Position numbers and translations under genes: made by a program | In this document: one piece after another, positions 38,660 through 52,909 of the stretch | How the letters are laid out: every line of letters begins with the position of its first letter | Position numbering within the stretch: the stretch's first letter is position 1 | The notes under the pieces: model-generated | The model's input: the letters and a program-made list of their open reading frames with translations, nothing else | Databases searched by the model: none | What the model was told of the DNA's origin: nothing | Source of the DNA: Zeugodacus cucurbitae | Taxonomy: Eukaryota > Arthropoda > Insecta > Diptera > Tephritidae | Direction of reading: 5' to 3' | Assembly: GCF_028554725.1 (NCBI RefSeq) | Contig: NC_071667.1 | Coordinates: 70,127,501-70,191,500, forward strand | DNA length: 64,000 bases

Positions 38660-41600
38660 AGTCTCAACTCGAATTTAGTGAACTCGAATTGCATACGCTT
38701 GGTATTCGCATTGAATGGTCTCTTTGTTTGCATATGGATTTCAAGAGATCGCTTTTTATACAACTATTTTTCTTTGATTATAGCATAAAGCTTGTTGTAT
38801 TTGTAAATGAGCCACAATGAGACTGCAGTAATCTCAACAAAGGAGCGCCCGACTTGGTTGGCTATAGGGTATCGCTATAGTTGTTATTGTTGTTGCTGGC
38901 TTGAGTATGGGTTTTACACTTTGTTGCTGCTGCTGCTGTTGACAGCTTGCTGGCTATTTGCCGCCACTTTTAAACTGAGCGTATTAATTTATAGTCAAAC
39001 AGTTACTTCGTGGCCATCCAACTATACTGACACATTGCGCATGCGCGCTGCCGCCAAACAGCGTTTACCACACAGTCGAGCCGAAATATAACGGTGTAAA
39101 AGTTACAATTTTAATTTCGTGCAAAGGAATTTATTTTTAGACACTTTATACAATTCTAGAGTAAAAATTTTAATTGAATTGATCGGTGTGCAGTGATTAG
39201 TGTTTGCTGTAGCTAAATAGTTAACGGCTAATCCGCGGCAAACAGTTGCAAATGTAAGTGTTTGTTGTGTGTGTGTGTGTGATAACGACATACGTGTCTA
39301 GAAGAGGAAGTAATTATAATATATAGTGTAAAAGTGGCGCGCTTAGAAAAGAAAAGTGCTCGAAAGAAAGTGTTTAAATAAAAAATAAAAAAATAAAAAA
39401 TAAATTAAAGAAATCAAAATAAACAAATTAAGCAGATTTGTCTGCGGTGAGATGAGCTACATACGTGCTTAATTGAGTTGCTGGATAATCGCTTAATAAT
39501 TACATATGAAGCTGCGTATGAATGGCGCGGCACAATTTGTTGTGTGATTTGCTAGTTTTATTGTTTCTCGCTTTTTTATGACGGTAATAAATTTTCTAAA
39601 ACTGTATGCAGCTGTTAAAAAATGCCGAAATAGAATTCGCAAAATAAATGAAAAAAATCACTAGTATAGTGGCTATCATAAAAAAAAATCAACAGCGAAA
39701 GAAGATTAAAGCAAAACGTGCGCGAAAATACTTTCATTAATTATGTAAATTATATTTACGGGAAACTAGTGCAAACGCACATACAAAAAAATCAGAAAAT
39801 AACTTTATTTTATTGCCATTTGATAATCTGCAAAATACACGCACTAAAATATTTTTAAATTTAAACTAAATTTTTTTTAACCAAAAACTAGGTCACTGCA
39901 TTGATTCCCAACAAAATGGGGTTATAGTTATAAATTTTTATTATTTATGACAAATTTTTTGTCACATACAACAACGCATTCACTTTTATTACACTTCTCT
40001 CACTCCGTTTTAAGCGAAGGTCTGAAGACCCATTTTTTATTTTTTTAGTTTTTGTTAAACCTACTTTTATGCAAAACTCCAAGCAACAGCCGCACAATGA
40101 GATTTACATCACAGCACCTTGACAAGACAACACACGAAAGACATATAAAACAGCAACAACAACACATAGAAATAACTCTTACACAAATTTATAAGCGCTT
40201 AAATGAACTAAAGTTGACCTAAGTTCACATTCTAAAACTAAAAATTTCATTCATCTGCGCATGCGCGGCGGCGTTCACATTTAGTCAAAGACCACGCGTT
40301 TAAAACATAAATTCTATATTTTACAAATTGGTTTAATCGAAATAGCCACCGAATAGCGACCTTGACTAATTTACACATATGCTCGTTTTTAATAGGCTCA
40401 CATAGATACATACAAACATATATGAGATTACTCTGTGTGGCATAATAAAAAAAAATTAATTGATGAAATAAAATAAAGAAACGTTAAAAAGTCTTCAGCA
40501 GTGTTGGTTGTTAAGAGTGAGTTATTATATTTTATATTATTAATGACAGGAAACAATACAAGCGTGTGTACTAGCAGTGGCGGAGGTATGGAATTTTTAC
40601 GTGGGGGCCATGTAAGAAATTTGTGTTTGACTGCCTATAGGAAATTTTATATCATTTCTTCAATGGTGATTAAAAAATATATAGCTATTAGGATATTAAC
40701 AAAAAATGAAATGAAACACACATAATAAAATAATTGGAATTAATATATAATTATATTGAAGATTTGGTACACAAACAGTAGCGACATCCAATTATAAAAC
40801 ATTTCCTAAGAAAAAACAAATTTAAATACCTTTAGGCGGTTTCTATACAGTAACAATGGCACCATCTATTTTTGGCAAATATAAAACATCTAAAAAATTT
40901 ATAAAAGTAAAATTAATTAAATGCACGATTTAAATAGGACCGAATGGTGACTACAAACCACTGTCGAATATGCCTGAAGACACACCAAAAATTTCATTCA
41001 AATCGGTCCAGCAGTTTAGGATAAGTTCAGTGACACATACCCGAACAAAATAAATTTATATTATATTAAAAATGCATACATATGTATATATTTAACTGCT
41101 TAATTTAACAGTGAATTAAACCGCATATAGATTAATCGTTCAATTAACAAAATAATGCGGCCAGTTGGTAATATATCAAAACGCTTCTAAAGAACTTAAC
41201 AGATACACTTGAGACAAATAACAATTGAAATATTGAAAAATTGTATATTTTAAATAAAATAGGACGATATAAAATAATTTAATAAATGAAATAAGAAATG
41301 TTGCATTGTCTCTCCGTGTCTTAGTAATCTGATACCACAACGAGGAGCTTTTCAATAAAATATCTATTAAAGGTAAATTTTACGGTAACATATTTGATGA
41401 ACCGAGTATGTGTTTAATCCAATCCAATCCAATCGACGTTTCTAACTAATCATCGCCACTTTATATCAAAAAAGTCCTAGGAGCTATACCATACTCTAGA
41501 TTCCTCCAAATATTAGTCTCTTCATATAAAGCTTATGTGACGATAACTCAAAGGTAGATTATTATGCCCAGTGTCTGAAGATAAAGAGTGTATAAAGAGT

Positions 41601-42418
41601 CCAACATACATTTTTTATATACTATACTTCTTTCTGTTACTCGGCAATACAAGTTTCGATCTTTTTAAATCAGTTCGCTGAGCTCAACATAATTACCTTC
41701 AAATATAATGAGCATACAATTAAAGTATACGACGTGTGAAAATGCTTACAAACGATGTGTTTATTACACTAATTTTATCTACTTTATTGCCACATAAAAA
41801 TGAGCCTAATCTTTGCTTCCAAAAAGTTTTAGAAAAAAGTAAAATGTTTAGTATTTAACCACTAACGCATGTACGCATGTGTTTACGAGTATGTATATAT
41901 ATCTAGAGTCTTAAGAAAATAAAATCCATATTAATCGCATTCGAAACATCAAAACCATAAAATATGTTAATCCGACTTGTAAAATGCTTATTAATTGGAG
42001 CTTTGATTTTAAATATTTTTTCTATCGTTTTGAGAACAAATTTGTACTAGTCGAAAAAGCTTTATGGATTAGAGCTGGAGAATTGTGGTGTTTTTTTCTA
42101 CTAATGCAGGCAATTTTTAGCTGCATAATAGCTATGACTATGAACTCTAATATCTTGTCTAAAATATTACCCAAACGCTTTCCATGCCTCGTTTTATTTC
42201 TAGATTTTATTTATTTAATACATAGCAACTCTAATCAGGATATGTGTCTAAATTGCATGCTTTTTAAAATCTTTCCTTTCTTCTTAATCACAATTTATAT
42301 TTTTCTCCCATTTTTTGATAATCGAATTTTATGATTTATTCTGCTCGTTAAACAGTAACTCTATTTCAGCATAAGTATAAATGTAAAATTGTCTGAATTC
42401 TCTCCCAAAAAAAGTACC
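38660..42418. other. Noncoding DNA with a repeat fragment
   Basis: Includes CTG-type repeats (38915-38945), GCATGCGC motifs at about 39038 and 40258, and a short dispersed-repeat fragment at 40930-41050 (TTCATTCAAATCGGTCCAGC...AAGTTCAGTGACACATAC) of a type common in insect genomes. The 116-codon frame at 41984-42334 is AT-driven with no domain, so it is not called. Confidence 0.4.
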
Positions 42419-42422
42419 TTAA

Positions 42423-43118
42423 GGGGTTAAGGGTAGTCAGAGACACGAAAAAATTAGAATTTTCAGTGATTTTTTTTTTTTGCTATTAACTCATGCTATT
42501 TTACAAAAGTAATAATATGGCAATATGAACTCACGAAAATTTGAAAAAAAATCTATAATTTCCAAAGTTATAGCAGTCTGTGTTGACCCAATTTCAAAAA
42601 AAAAGTCCTTGCGGTGACAATCATAAGTCCTTGGAGATTCATCTAAAATCAATGGGATAAAAAAGAACTGTTTAATAAATAGATAATCCTGGGCCTTTTC
42701 AAAAATTAACAAAATGGCGGCCTCAGGAAATTTTTTTTCTAGATTTTGGTGTAGAAATAACTGTCTATTAGGTTTATAACTGTATATTAAGAAATCGATT
42801 TTTTTAAAACAAAAAAGCCTCGATCCAGCCCAGGATAATTATGCATTCTAAAAGCTGTATGAATTTCATTAAAATCTACTGAGCGGTTATCGAGTTACAG
42901 TTGTCACCAGTCACCAAAAAACATAGTTTTGAGATAAACGCATTTAAAGTTTCACACTAGCGTGTTAGATTGCCTGAACGCTCTTTGTTATTTGTCGAAT
43001 AACTCGAAAAGTTATTATCGGATCAACTTCAAATTTTCAGAGAATATTTTTAAGATATTACACTCAACGAAAATGCAAAAAAAAATGATTTTTGAAAATC
43101 CTGACTACCCCTAACCCC
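42423..43118. mobile_element. TTAA-flanked MITE, piggyBac-type
   Basis: The 18-bp left end GGGGTTAAGGGTAGTCAG and right end CTGACTACCCCTAACCCC are inverted copies with one mismatch. Each is flanked by TTAA (42419-42422 and 43119-43122), the target duplication of piggyBac-like elements. The 696-bp interior has no transposase, so it would be a non-autonomous copy. The GGGG/CCCC termini suit piggyBac. The well-kept TIRs suggest it is not very old. Confidence 0.75.
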
Positions 43119-43122
43119 TTAA

Positions 43123-46011
43123 GTGACATTTTATAAAATTAGTATTTTTGTATATAATATATGACAACTCTATTCCATTATTTCTATAAAACTAAGCTCC
43201 ACCAATTTCTTTCAGACGTTCCTTTAAAAAACTTAAGTCTATCAGATATTTTGTAGTATCTTCTGTTTTAGGTTTTCAAAAAATATGTTTCAATTCTTAA
43301 AATTCAGAGTCTCTCCATTTCACACACATTTATATACCCCAATTTATTTACCAGCAAGTATCCCTTTTTGTCTCTAGTGAATGCTATTTAGACCCAGATC
43401 TTAGTAATCGGTTGAAGTCCCAAATGAGGGACTTGATTGATTTTGACTGATTTTAGGCATTAATATCGAATCGTATAGCATCCTTTTCAGATTATTACAA
43501 AATTAAGTTAATCTGATATACTTTTTGGATATAACAGTGTATAAAGGTTATTCCCTTCTCTCTTTTTAGTTAACCCTTGAGTAAATCTGCTTTATATATA
43601 CTTATTTAGAACTTTAACTTCTATACACCAAAATATCTAGCTCGATTATAAACAATAATTAACAAGTTTGTCAAGTTAGCGAAAAATAGAGGCAAAGCAT
43701 ATTACATTTGCAATTTTATGTAATATGTATATCAGCTTAATTCCACATTATTTGGGCAGAATTTTAAGAGATTAAACGCATTGCAGAAAAATTTTAAATA
43801 TTTTACCATTGTAAAATTTGATAATCCAGTATACCCAGTTACAGCGAACTAATCGATTAGATCGTTTTGCTGCACAATCTAAAGTAGTTCACTTAGCTAC
43901 TAATAACCCATGTATGGTCATTCAAATGGTTTCTTCTTTTCATTTTTACACCTGTCTCTGCCGGTGCATTTGTCAAGCAATTGCCACCACGGCGGGCGGT
44001 CCAAAAACACACATATTTGGATTGCTCTGCATTTTTGGTGAATTTAATTAGGGTTTGGACATATACCACTTCAAAAGTTGCGCCTAAATGCGGATTTGAG
44101 CTTAGCAAAATAAAAAGATTAATACATTCCACAACCTTAATGTCGATCAGCTGGAAAAGGTTGTGTAAAACCAATTAAAATTGTTGCCCCCGCCAATTGG
44201 CAATTAATGTATTTTCGAAGGTATCAAGGTAATGGAGAATGTATGTGCAGAGGTGCATAAATATAGACAGATAGGTATATGTATATAAATATGTATATTT
44301 AAGTTGAAATGTACAATTAATTGCTAGTATGACGTCATCAAAGCTGTTGATTAGTAGACTGCTTTACTTTTCATCTTAATTAAATGTAGAGTTGCCACCA
44401 ATCAGATTCCTTTTCGGCTAGACAGACTCATTTAACTCTTCATAGTCTACATCTCGGCATATTACTTAAATTACTTACATAACCGCACCGCATGCATCAC
44501 CAAAAACCGAAAATTTCCTTAATATGTCAATTGATGTCATTATTTTTTTAAAATTGTTCATCAAACTCTTCCTACTGTGGCACCAATTCTTGTGGCATGC
44601 AATTCCTCTAAACCAATTTGATCGTTCATTGCATTCAAATAGTTTCCCAAATGTGTTTACACATCAATCAAGCAGGCCACTTTAAGATGGATACTTATTT
44701 TGGTTGCCGAAACCAATAAAATGAGTAACTAAAAATTTCTGGCAATTATGCAATACCTAGTCGGCGTGCAAACCACATATGGCAATTCAGTCTGTACGCC
44801 CATAGTGGTGAGTCTGCGTGAAAAACGCGTAAAGTATTTGAATATTTGTTTTATTTGCGAAAATTCGTTTGCGTTAACGGTGATAATGTGCATATACGCC
44901 TGCTGTGTGGCCACAGCAGTCTACAGCGCAGTCCAATCGACACTTCGTCGCCGGCATGCGGCAATCCAATGTAATGCGGTTAAATGGACAATTTGCCGGC
45001 GCACTGGGTGTTCGGCGCATGCGCGCTGTCACAACGTTTAAAATATATCTAATTTATTTATATATTTTTATTATTATATATAATATATATATACATATAG
45101 TATATCATATGTATGTGTAAACTTATGCTGTGTTTTACAAAGTGACGTGCACATGATTTTAGTCAAAAGTTGACAATTTTTACTTGACTGCACCGCATTA
45201 ATCTGCTCGCTATAGGTGACAGGTGTTGATATGCATATGTTTATGAATAATAATTTTGTGTTTGTTGAAGGTCAAGTTTACTCAAATATTCAGTTTTATT
45301 TATTATATTATATGGCATGACTTTGCTTAATTTGTTACGTATTTGCAGCGAGTTCGTGTCTCAAGTCTTTTGTTTTAGAGGAAATTATTTTGCTCTCCTG
45401 TTGCGTTCGAAATAATACGTAATTTTGATCAATTTTTTTACATTGGACGATGTTTAGTTAAACTTAAGCAAATTACCGCAGCTATCTAATAAAATAAAAA
45501 AAAACGTGTATAACAATCATCAGAAGTCCTTTTATATAGATTTTTCTTCTTTTACCTCAAAAAAGTTTTCTGTCTGAATTACCCCATGACTGTGAAATGA
45601 ATAAAATTAATATTTCAATTGTCGCTTATACATAGATATTGTCAAGCTTCTGAACGGGATTTATTATTCCATTATTATTCCAAATGATAAAACTATTATG
45701 TTTTGAAATTGAGTGTTCCAGTTTAATCAAAAAATAAATGCTACCGATTTAAATAGTTTTTAGTGCTTCTGTGCTAAAGTAAAATAAATTTATGGATCTG
45801 TGGTTATCAACCGCAGAAATTAGGAACAAACTCTACTTTCTTCTGATCTAGAGGTTACAAATAAATGGTTTATAATCGGCGAGGATTAAATTCTATGTAT
45901 CTTAATTTATACTACCTTAACATACTGTAAAATCGCAATCAAAACTCAATTAATAGTAGGAACATAATCGAGACTTTAAAGCTGTTCTTTGCCTTCTCAC
46001 TAGAAAGTAGG
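43123..46011. other. AT-rich noncoding DNA
   Basis: Two less AT-rich patches (43900-44170 and 44740-45040) have open frames of 77-97 codons but no recognisable domain. The second ends in a GCGCATGCGC palindrome at about 45016. I cannot support a gene. Confidence 0.4.
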
Positions 46012-46812
46012 TTAGGTTAAGTGGTTGTCCAACGACGCACCTACGCCTTTGGGAGGCCCACTATGACACCACTGGGACTGTGATCCCTCACACTATAGAA
46101 CCACCCTGTGGTCTTGATAAAGTGAAATAGTTCACACAATTTGATATGATCAACTTCGCCTACATCATCGAGAAAACCGCGTCCAATAGTTGCGATTCTT
46201 TTCCTATACAGAGACTTACATTCACATAGAAGTTATGTAATCGTTTCTTCTTCTTCTTCTTATTGAGAGCTTCTATATATAATAGTAATCATTAAAAGGT
46301 ATCCCCAGTCTGATGGCGTCTCTCTCAATCATACAGTGCCTCGTTAATACCCCTACAAGGGTTATTGTGTCATTCCTCTTAAATTTCAATCAGCGACAAG
46401 TGCCTCTCTTATTCCACTCAGGTCACGTTTGTATGCTTATGGAGCATACACGTTGCCAGAGGTTTATAAATTCCCTCTTTATTAGCATCCAACTGCAGTG
46501 TGGTGCCCAATCTGGCTAGTTCATCTGCTACACAGTTTCCAGGAATGTCACTATGTCCTCGGACCCATTGCAGGTGTATAGTGAAATATGATGTCATAGT
46601 TCATAATAAATCCAAGCATTCTTTCAGTATCTTTGATGATATTCTATGAGACTTTAGTGATTTTAAAGCCGCTTGACTATCCGAGAATATGAATATGTGT
46701 CTAGTCGTTAACACTCTTTCTAACATAATGAGAAGACTTTCTTTAATTGTAGTGATCTCTGCTTGGAAAACACTGCAATGATCCGGTAGCCGGTAAAAGA
46801 TTCTGCACTAGA
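46012..46812 (-). pseudogene. Non-LTR retrotransposon RNase H domain fragment
   Basis: Minus-strand translation shows an RNase H fold: CSVFQAEITTIKESLL, then FSDSQAALKSLKSHRISSKIL, a stop, and LQWVRGHSDIPGNCVADELARLG. The conserved acidic residues (E of QAE, D of SDSQ, D of CVADE) and the His of RGH are visible. This places it in an RNase H-bearing lineage such as LOA, I, R1 or Jockey. An in-frame stop and further breaks make it a relic. It ends in a sequence rich in TGGGCCTCCCAAAGG and CGTTGGACAACCAC, typical of such element 3' ends. The reverse transcriptase part is absent. Confidence 0.8.
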
Positions 46813-48999
46813 ATGTAAAAATAATTAATTCTCTGGAACGCTATCAGAAAAATTTTAAGCAGATTAAAGACCTCCGAAAATACTAGTCTCTCCAGCCAGC
46901 AATACTTGTCTCACCAAATATAGCGTTTGTAAAAGGTATTTAACAAACTTAATGATTTTATAATTTATTCCTGGAGAGGGATATAAGATTACTCCAAGCC
47001 ACTAACTAAGTTTTTGAATAAAATATCAGTGCTATCTCTTAAAACCATACAATCCATATGCATACATATATCATCACTATGGTATGCCTGCTGCCTCAGT
47101 TACTATACATCAATAAATCATTGGCAACTCAATCAATATTTCAACTCGCATTAATCTAGATTATTCAATTTATAATAATTGTTTGAAAAGGCCTTAATTG
47201 CATTGTGCCGAACTTGTCAGTCACATCTCTTGAAATCAAACGTTGCCGGCTTGATAAGATTGCTGAAATCGACGACTTGCACGCGATGCAACATTGCAGA
47301 CAAGCAAAACAACTCAAAAACAAACAAGTCCATATATACTTGAGATGTAGACGAGTGACTTAGAGTGTGACTATCACACGATAAGCTGTCAGTTCAAATC
47401 ACAAAAGGGAAAAATAATCAAGATAGTATAAATGTTTTCTGTGGTAAAAATCGCTTAAATAAATCTTAACTTGTTGAGTGGAAGCTTATACGTAGTTTTC
47501 GTGAAGAATTCAACAATAATTCGATGTAACCATAAGATAAATAGAAAGAAAAACTCGGCCCAAAATTCGTCAAAAGTGTGAGCGCCAATTACAAGATAAG
47601 ACTATAAATATACTGCCAATCATTGCAGCTGCAACAGCGAATGTGAAGATGCATAAGAGGCAAAAATGACATTTCCAACACACCAAGAAGGTGATGAATA
47701 CACAACAACTTGCGCAAATTGGATCAACTTGATTGCTGCAAAAAGAAATACCAACAACCAACAGAAATGAGAAGAAATGCTTTAAAAATGAATGAATTTA
47801 TGAATGTAGATTTATGCAAGTATGTACATACCAGCATATCGAATTCCTACATATAGGCCACGCAGCTGGAACGCAGTTAACGCCAACAAGACTGCCAGGT
47901 GCCCAACCACAAGCAAATCTTCTACATATGATTGTGAAAAATCCACAAACGACGTTTTTGCTCGAGATTGAGATATTAAGAGTATATACAACTATGCATA
48001 AGTATTCCGTTCACTTCTTGCAGCTACTTAAATCTAACTCAGTAGCAGCTGGTGGACGTTTTGAGGTATTTAGGAAAGTACTGATAAAATTACATTAAAA
48101 GGTATTTAATGCAATTTTCATGCGTAAACAACAACAATGTTATCAAGTTAAACTCGGCATCAAAGAGTATGTAAATACCTCATTAAAGTGGTGCAACCGG
48201 TATTATATCTGTATGCAATTATGGCACTTATACCATTTGTTGTTCAATTCGTGGCGAACTTTTTCAAGGTTTAATGAAAACAAATCAACAGTGATTTAAT
48301 AACAATAACGGTGTTACATTTTAAAACTTAAAAAAAATATATTCAAAATCAAAATCTGGAACACACTTAACCACTATTTATTCCCGCCAGCGAATAAGTC
48401 CTACACAAAAACTTACCACCAAGCCATTGACTAAAGGTGACATACATCGCTTGCGCTAACGAACTCAAACATTAATCCCAGCATAAGCTCGCGTATACAT
48501 ACTCGTATTTACTTGTACTACTGTGTGAAACCCAATAATTAAGTTATAAATTTGCAAGTATAATTGGCGAATGATAACAACTTGGCAAGCAAACGAGTTT
48601 GATATTTCGCATATAGTCTATTTGGAAAAAGTATTTAGGTGAATTTCAAAACGACGTAATAGTCATTTTTAAATTTCGACTAGTGGAAGTTTTCTGCAAA
48701 GTCATGATTACTTAAATTAATAGAAATTATCGGTATTTCGCTATATGAATTTTATACATACATATGTGTGTATTGTAGTAATATTTAGATAACTTCACTA
48801 TAATTAAAAATAAAAATGTACTATTTTCATATTTTATTTTTTGTATAACAGTAATAACAGTTATAACTGTCACACTTCCTGAATCCTGCGTAAATGTTAA
48901 ATGTATAGTAATTGACAGCGATCAGAGTAATCGCAACTGTTAGTCACAGAGTAGTGCATAGAATCCCGAATTGTTTTATAAATACCGAAATTTGGCATA
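46813..48999. other. Noncoding DNA
   Basis: No gene or clear element. A slightly less AT-rich stretch at 47815-48000 has a 94-codon frame without a recognisable domain. Confidence 0.4.
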
Positions 49000-49442
49000 C
49001 TTCCGAAATCGGTTAAAAAAAATAGCGGTAAATTTCGGTTTTCGAAAAAAAATATTTATTCATTCTTCTATATTAACGTTGACGCCTTTAAAACAGTCCC
49101 TATACTTATGTCAGCGCTTCTTCCGATCGTCGAATTACTTCTCAAACCGATTTTTGAGATAGCTTTGGGCCTTTTCAGCGATTTATTTGTAAAACGACGC
49201 CTCTTTAAGGTTCTCTATATTTTTGGAAAGAGGAAAAAGTCAGAGGAATCATGACTAATATGGAGGCTGGGGCATCGTAACAGTATTGCTTTTGAACAGA
49301 AATTCACGAACAAACAATGACAAGCTCATGAAAACATCTCTAACCTTAGCGGCTGCTACAGACAAAATAAGCAAAGTAAGGACTTTCCAAACACGTGAAA
49401 TTTTAAATTTTACAATTGCCTTTATTTTTTGAAAACACCATG
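49000..49442 (-). mobile_element. mariner-family relic, third long copy
   Basis: Aligns by eye with 5217-5680 through the block CGTTGACGCCTTTAAAA, TTTTCAGCGATTTATT, AAAACGACGCCTCTTTAAG, ATATGGAGGCTGGGGCATCG and the right end TTTATTTTTTGAAAACACCA followed by TGTA. The transposase remnant is on the minus strand and heavily broken. The left end is degenerate. It keeps a little more of the segment upstream of the PQPPY region than the 5.2-kb copy. Confidence 0.65.
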
Positions 49443-49444
49443 TA

Positions 49445-51655
49445 CAAAGATATGTAGGAATTTAAGAGTCTTTCATAACTTGTGGTATGTGTCTCAATGA
49501 TCTCGAGACTATGAGCCAAAAGTTCTAAGTAGTCACCAAATTACTAATGGACTTTTGACTTAACTATGCATGGAATCTGGGGTTGACACGATTATATATT
49601 TCTGTTCTCGCAGAAATTTATTTTAATAACACAGCCACACAAACAAAATGTGGGGGTCTCTGAATCCGAATTCAAGGTCCATTTAACGCCATCTGATCAG
49701 GGTTTTGACATAACCCCAGAAACCCAATATAGCGGACATCGTTTTCAAAACTTCATCGGATTTGCTTGAAATTCGAAATGGCGGATCCAATATGCGGACG
49801 CTATTTTGAAAAATTCATAGAAAACGCTCGAAACTTGTTACTCGGGGGTTCAAAATGGTGGATGTAATATGGTAAATTTTTAAAATGTTTCCACCACATT
49901 GGTTGGCCATTTTGAATTTTTGAAAAGTAACGTCACATTGAATGGAATGAATTAGTCTAAAAATTTCTCTTAACATGATTGGAAATCAAATTTCAATACT
50001 GCAATGACCCTTGTAGAGGCTTGTAGAGGAAATTCAGAGGTTTTTTCCCTTTAAAGAATATTTAATGAACGACTTACCCCGTAATTGTTGTATAGATATG
50101 CATATCTACCTTGCTTATAGCCATACCAATGTTTGAAGCTGTAAGGAGAAAGATAATAGTTGTATTGTAATAAGAACGAAATTATAAGATAAAGATTTAA
50201 ATAGATAGAAAAATATATATAAAGTTGAGAATGAAGTTCTAGTTAAAATTAAATTAAATTAAATTAATATAAAGATAAAGATAAAGATAAGAATATGGTT
50301 AAAGTTAGGTTTAAAGATATAATGACGAAGTTGGATACGAATATAAAGATGAAGATGGAGATGTTATTAGACTCGAAAATAATTCTCAAAAGTTTATTAA
50401 ACGTTTTTCTAAGATTTATTTAAACATATGTTCTGAGGATCATAGCAAAAACTCTCTAAGAAGAAATCTCAGGCCATTGGAAAAACTTAAATTTGTTTAG
50501 TTTTGGGTTTTTAGTTTCAATTTTTTTTCGAATAATGTTAATCCAAAATGTTCGAACGTTCTTTGAGCTCGTACTAATATGTATTCCGTTTGCATGTAGA
50601 GATATTTACCATTCACATGTAGTTTCTGTTCAAAAGAGTGAAAGCCGTATTGAAGGAGAAGACGAACACACATTTTTTGTTAATAAGCCGTCCAAACTGT
50701 GGACTCTCGTGTAAATTATATTATATTAAATTAAATAACAATGCATGTAATATATAAAAATTAGATAATTTATGCACTTTTCACACTACAAGACTTTACC
50801 GTGGCCGTTTCGATGGTTTGTTTATTAAGTATGACTTACAAAATCGCATATCTTCAACACTTAAGCTATAAATTAATAAGGAATTTAACAAAATATTGCA
50901 CATAAAAACATAAAAATTGCTTTTCACTTACATCAAGTTTACTTATTACTTATTAATATGCGGCTATTATTCATATATCGATCCTTGCGAAACACAGGGG
51001 TTCATGTATGTATAGCGCCACTTAATTGCTTTTAAATTGCTTACTTAAAATATGTTGTCTGGCTTTCCATTTGAGAATTTACGAATTTTCAGCAAATAAG
51101 CGTATTAACTAACACCGATTAAAAAGCGATATACCATTCTGGGGTTGTTAAAACAAAAGCAGGAAAAAATTGCCTTTCAAAACTGATCAACCGTAGCCAA
51201 GTAAGCATATTGTGCTACTGAGGCATTAGTTTACCATAAAACGGCGTTCCGCTCTTAGCCAATTATAAATATGCCCAAGAGTAAAACTAAAACCGTATTT
51301 ATTGATACATATTATTTTTTTTCGAATCAAATATGTGCATTTCGGGACATTTAACCGATATTCCGCTTTCGAAGTGTCGCTTTTGACGTACAAATCTACG
51401 ACGGATATGTACAAATGCTTGAATAACACTTGCCGCTTGTCGCCGTTAATTCAGTTGGCACTTGGCCATTTTGGTGGAGTACGTGTGTGTGTCTCTTTGG
51501 TTAGCGGGTACAAGTAGTTGTTATTGTTGTTGTTTTGCTGTATTTACAGATGTTGTAATGCCATTAAAGAAACATTTGAAAAGTCGGCGCCAGCGTACGA
51601 CCACCAACACTTTTAATTATCGTCAGTGGAAGTGAGATACTCGTTCATACGTGAG
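49445..51655. other. Noncoding DNA with a short tandem repeat
   Basis: Contains an (AAATT)n then (AAAGAT)n microsatellite at 50246-50290. A region near 49680-49900 has repeated phrases such as AAAATGGYGGATSYAATATG, suggesting an old internal duplication. No gene is supported. Confidence 0.4.
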
Positions 51656-51657
51656 TA

Positions 51658-52482
51658 CAGGGTGGTTCATAATGACTTTTGTGAGTAAAAAAAAAAGAAA
51701 ATTAGAAATTTCGATAAATTATGCATTGGGTTTACTTCCCAAATATGCCCTGATGTCTGATTTATCTTACGGTAGCGCATCCCAGTCTCTCGAAATCCTT
51801 ATTCTGGTGGGTTTTGGCTCTATCTCACAAAAATTCGACGTCGAAAAATCGCTGCTATAGCAGGATCGATTGGATTTTCTGGCTTTTTTCCTCTCCTTGA
51901 CTCCAAATTCTCCAAACCTTTGGAAATCTAATATATGTATGTATATCGAAAGATATATCTTCCTACAAAAATAAAATTTGTTTACATAAATTAATGACCC
52001 CTCTGTTAACCAAAACAGTTTACTCATTTCAAATTGAAACGTTACCTGTCTTCCACTCTATTGTCAAGTTTGTCAGATCCGAAAAAAATGTGCTGCTTAG
52101 GATACCCGTAGAGAGAAGGTATAACTCTGAAACTGAAAACTTTCTATTCGGATTAATTTTAATTTCCAAGTTCAAAAACCATGGCATGATGATCAATATG
52201 GAGACTCGACGGAGAGAATCATGAACTCAATTCACGAAAAAGTCAGTGTATAGATCTTTAACCCTTAGTTGGTGCAATGGGCAACATTGTTTTTCAAAAA
52301 CACAATTTTCGAAAAGCTTCAAAAAGGGTTTCGAGACATATTTGAAAGATTACTAAACGAGATTTGAGCAAAAGTCAATAGTTTTCAGAAGGACGCAGGC
52401 TGGCTTCCTAACAAGATTTCTTTCCGAAAACAGTTCTCACAATATCGAATAAATGAAACTAGGCACCGCGTGAACTACCCTG
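51658..52482. mobile_element. Tc1-like non-autonomous element, 825 bp
   Basis: Left end CAGGGTGGTTCA and right end TGAACTACCCTG are inverted copies (11 of 12), and each is flanked by TA (51656-51657 and 52483-52484), the Tc1/mariner hallmark. The interior has scattered open frames but no transposase motif I recognise, so I call it a deleted or non-autonomous copy. Confidence 0.65.
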
Positions 52483-52909
52483 TATATATGAATATATAAT
52501 TGACGTATGTTTTAGCAAAAGTATTTCTGTTAACAACACTACTTATAAATAATTGCGATGCCAAAAAAGTATATTGATAAAATGTGGATCCTCCAATGCG
52601 CAGTCAATTAAGTTATTAACACCTCAGAGTGACAGCTACTTCAGGTTGCCATTTATGTTGAACTCATTACCTGATTAGCTCAATCAAACGCTAAAAAAAC
52701 TAACAGCAAATGGAGAAATGAATAAAAAGTGATAATCCAAAAAAACGCCAATAATTGGCATCTTGTCTTCGCGAGTAATTACTTAAGCAGACACTTGTCG
52801 AAAATTCCAAAAACAGACGTCGAAAAAATTAACATGATTTTTCACAAAATGCTACAAACAGTATAACACATATAAAAATTTACAGCGCAGCTGAGCGCAT
52901 TCACGAAAC

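Noticed and set aside
38371..38820. 149-codon plus-strand frame
   Set aside because: No domain; the better coding signal in this interval is the minus-strand exon candidate with splice sites on both sides.
41984..42334. 116-codon hydrophobic plus-strand frame
   Set aside because: Phe/Leu/Ile-rich as expected from AT-rich DNA; no splice context or motif.
44748..45041. 97-codon plus-strand frame
   Set aside because: Moderate GC but no recognisable motif and no clear splice partner; left as noncoding.
46240..46262. TTCTTCTTCTTC tract considered as a second RTE tail
   Set aside because: Flanking sequence belongs to the RNase H-bearing element fragment and shows no RTE similarity.
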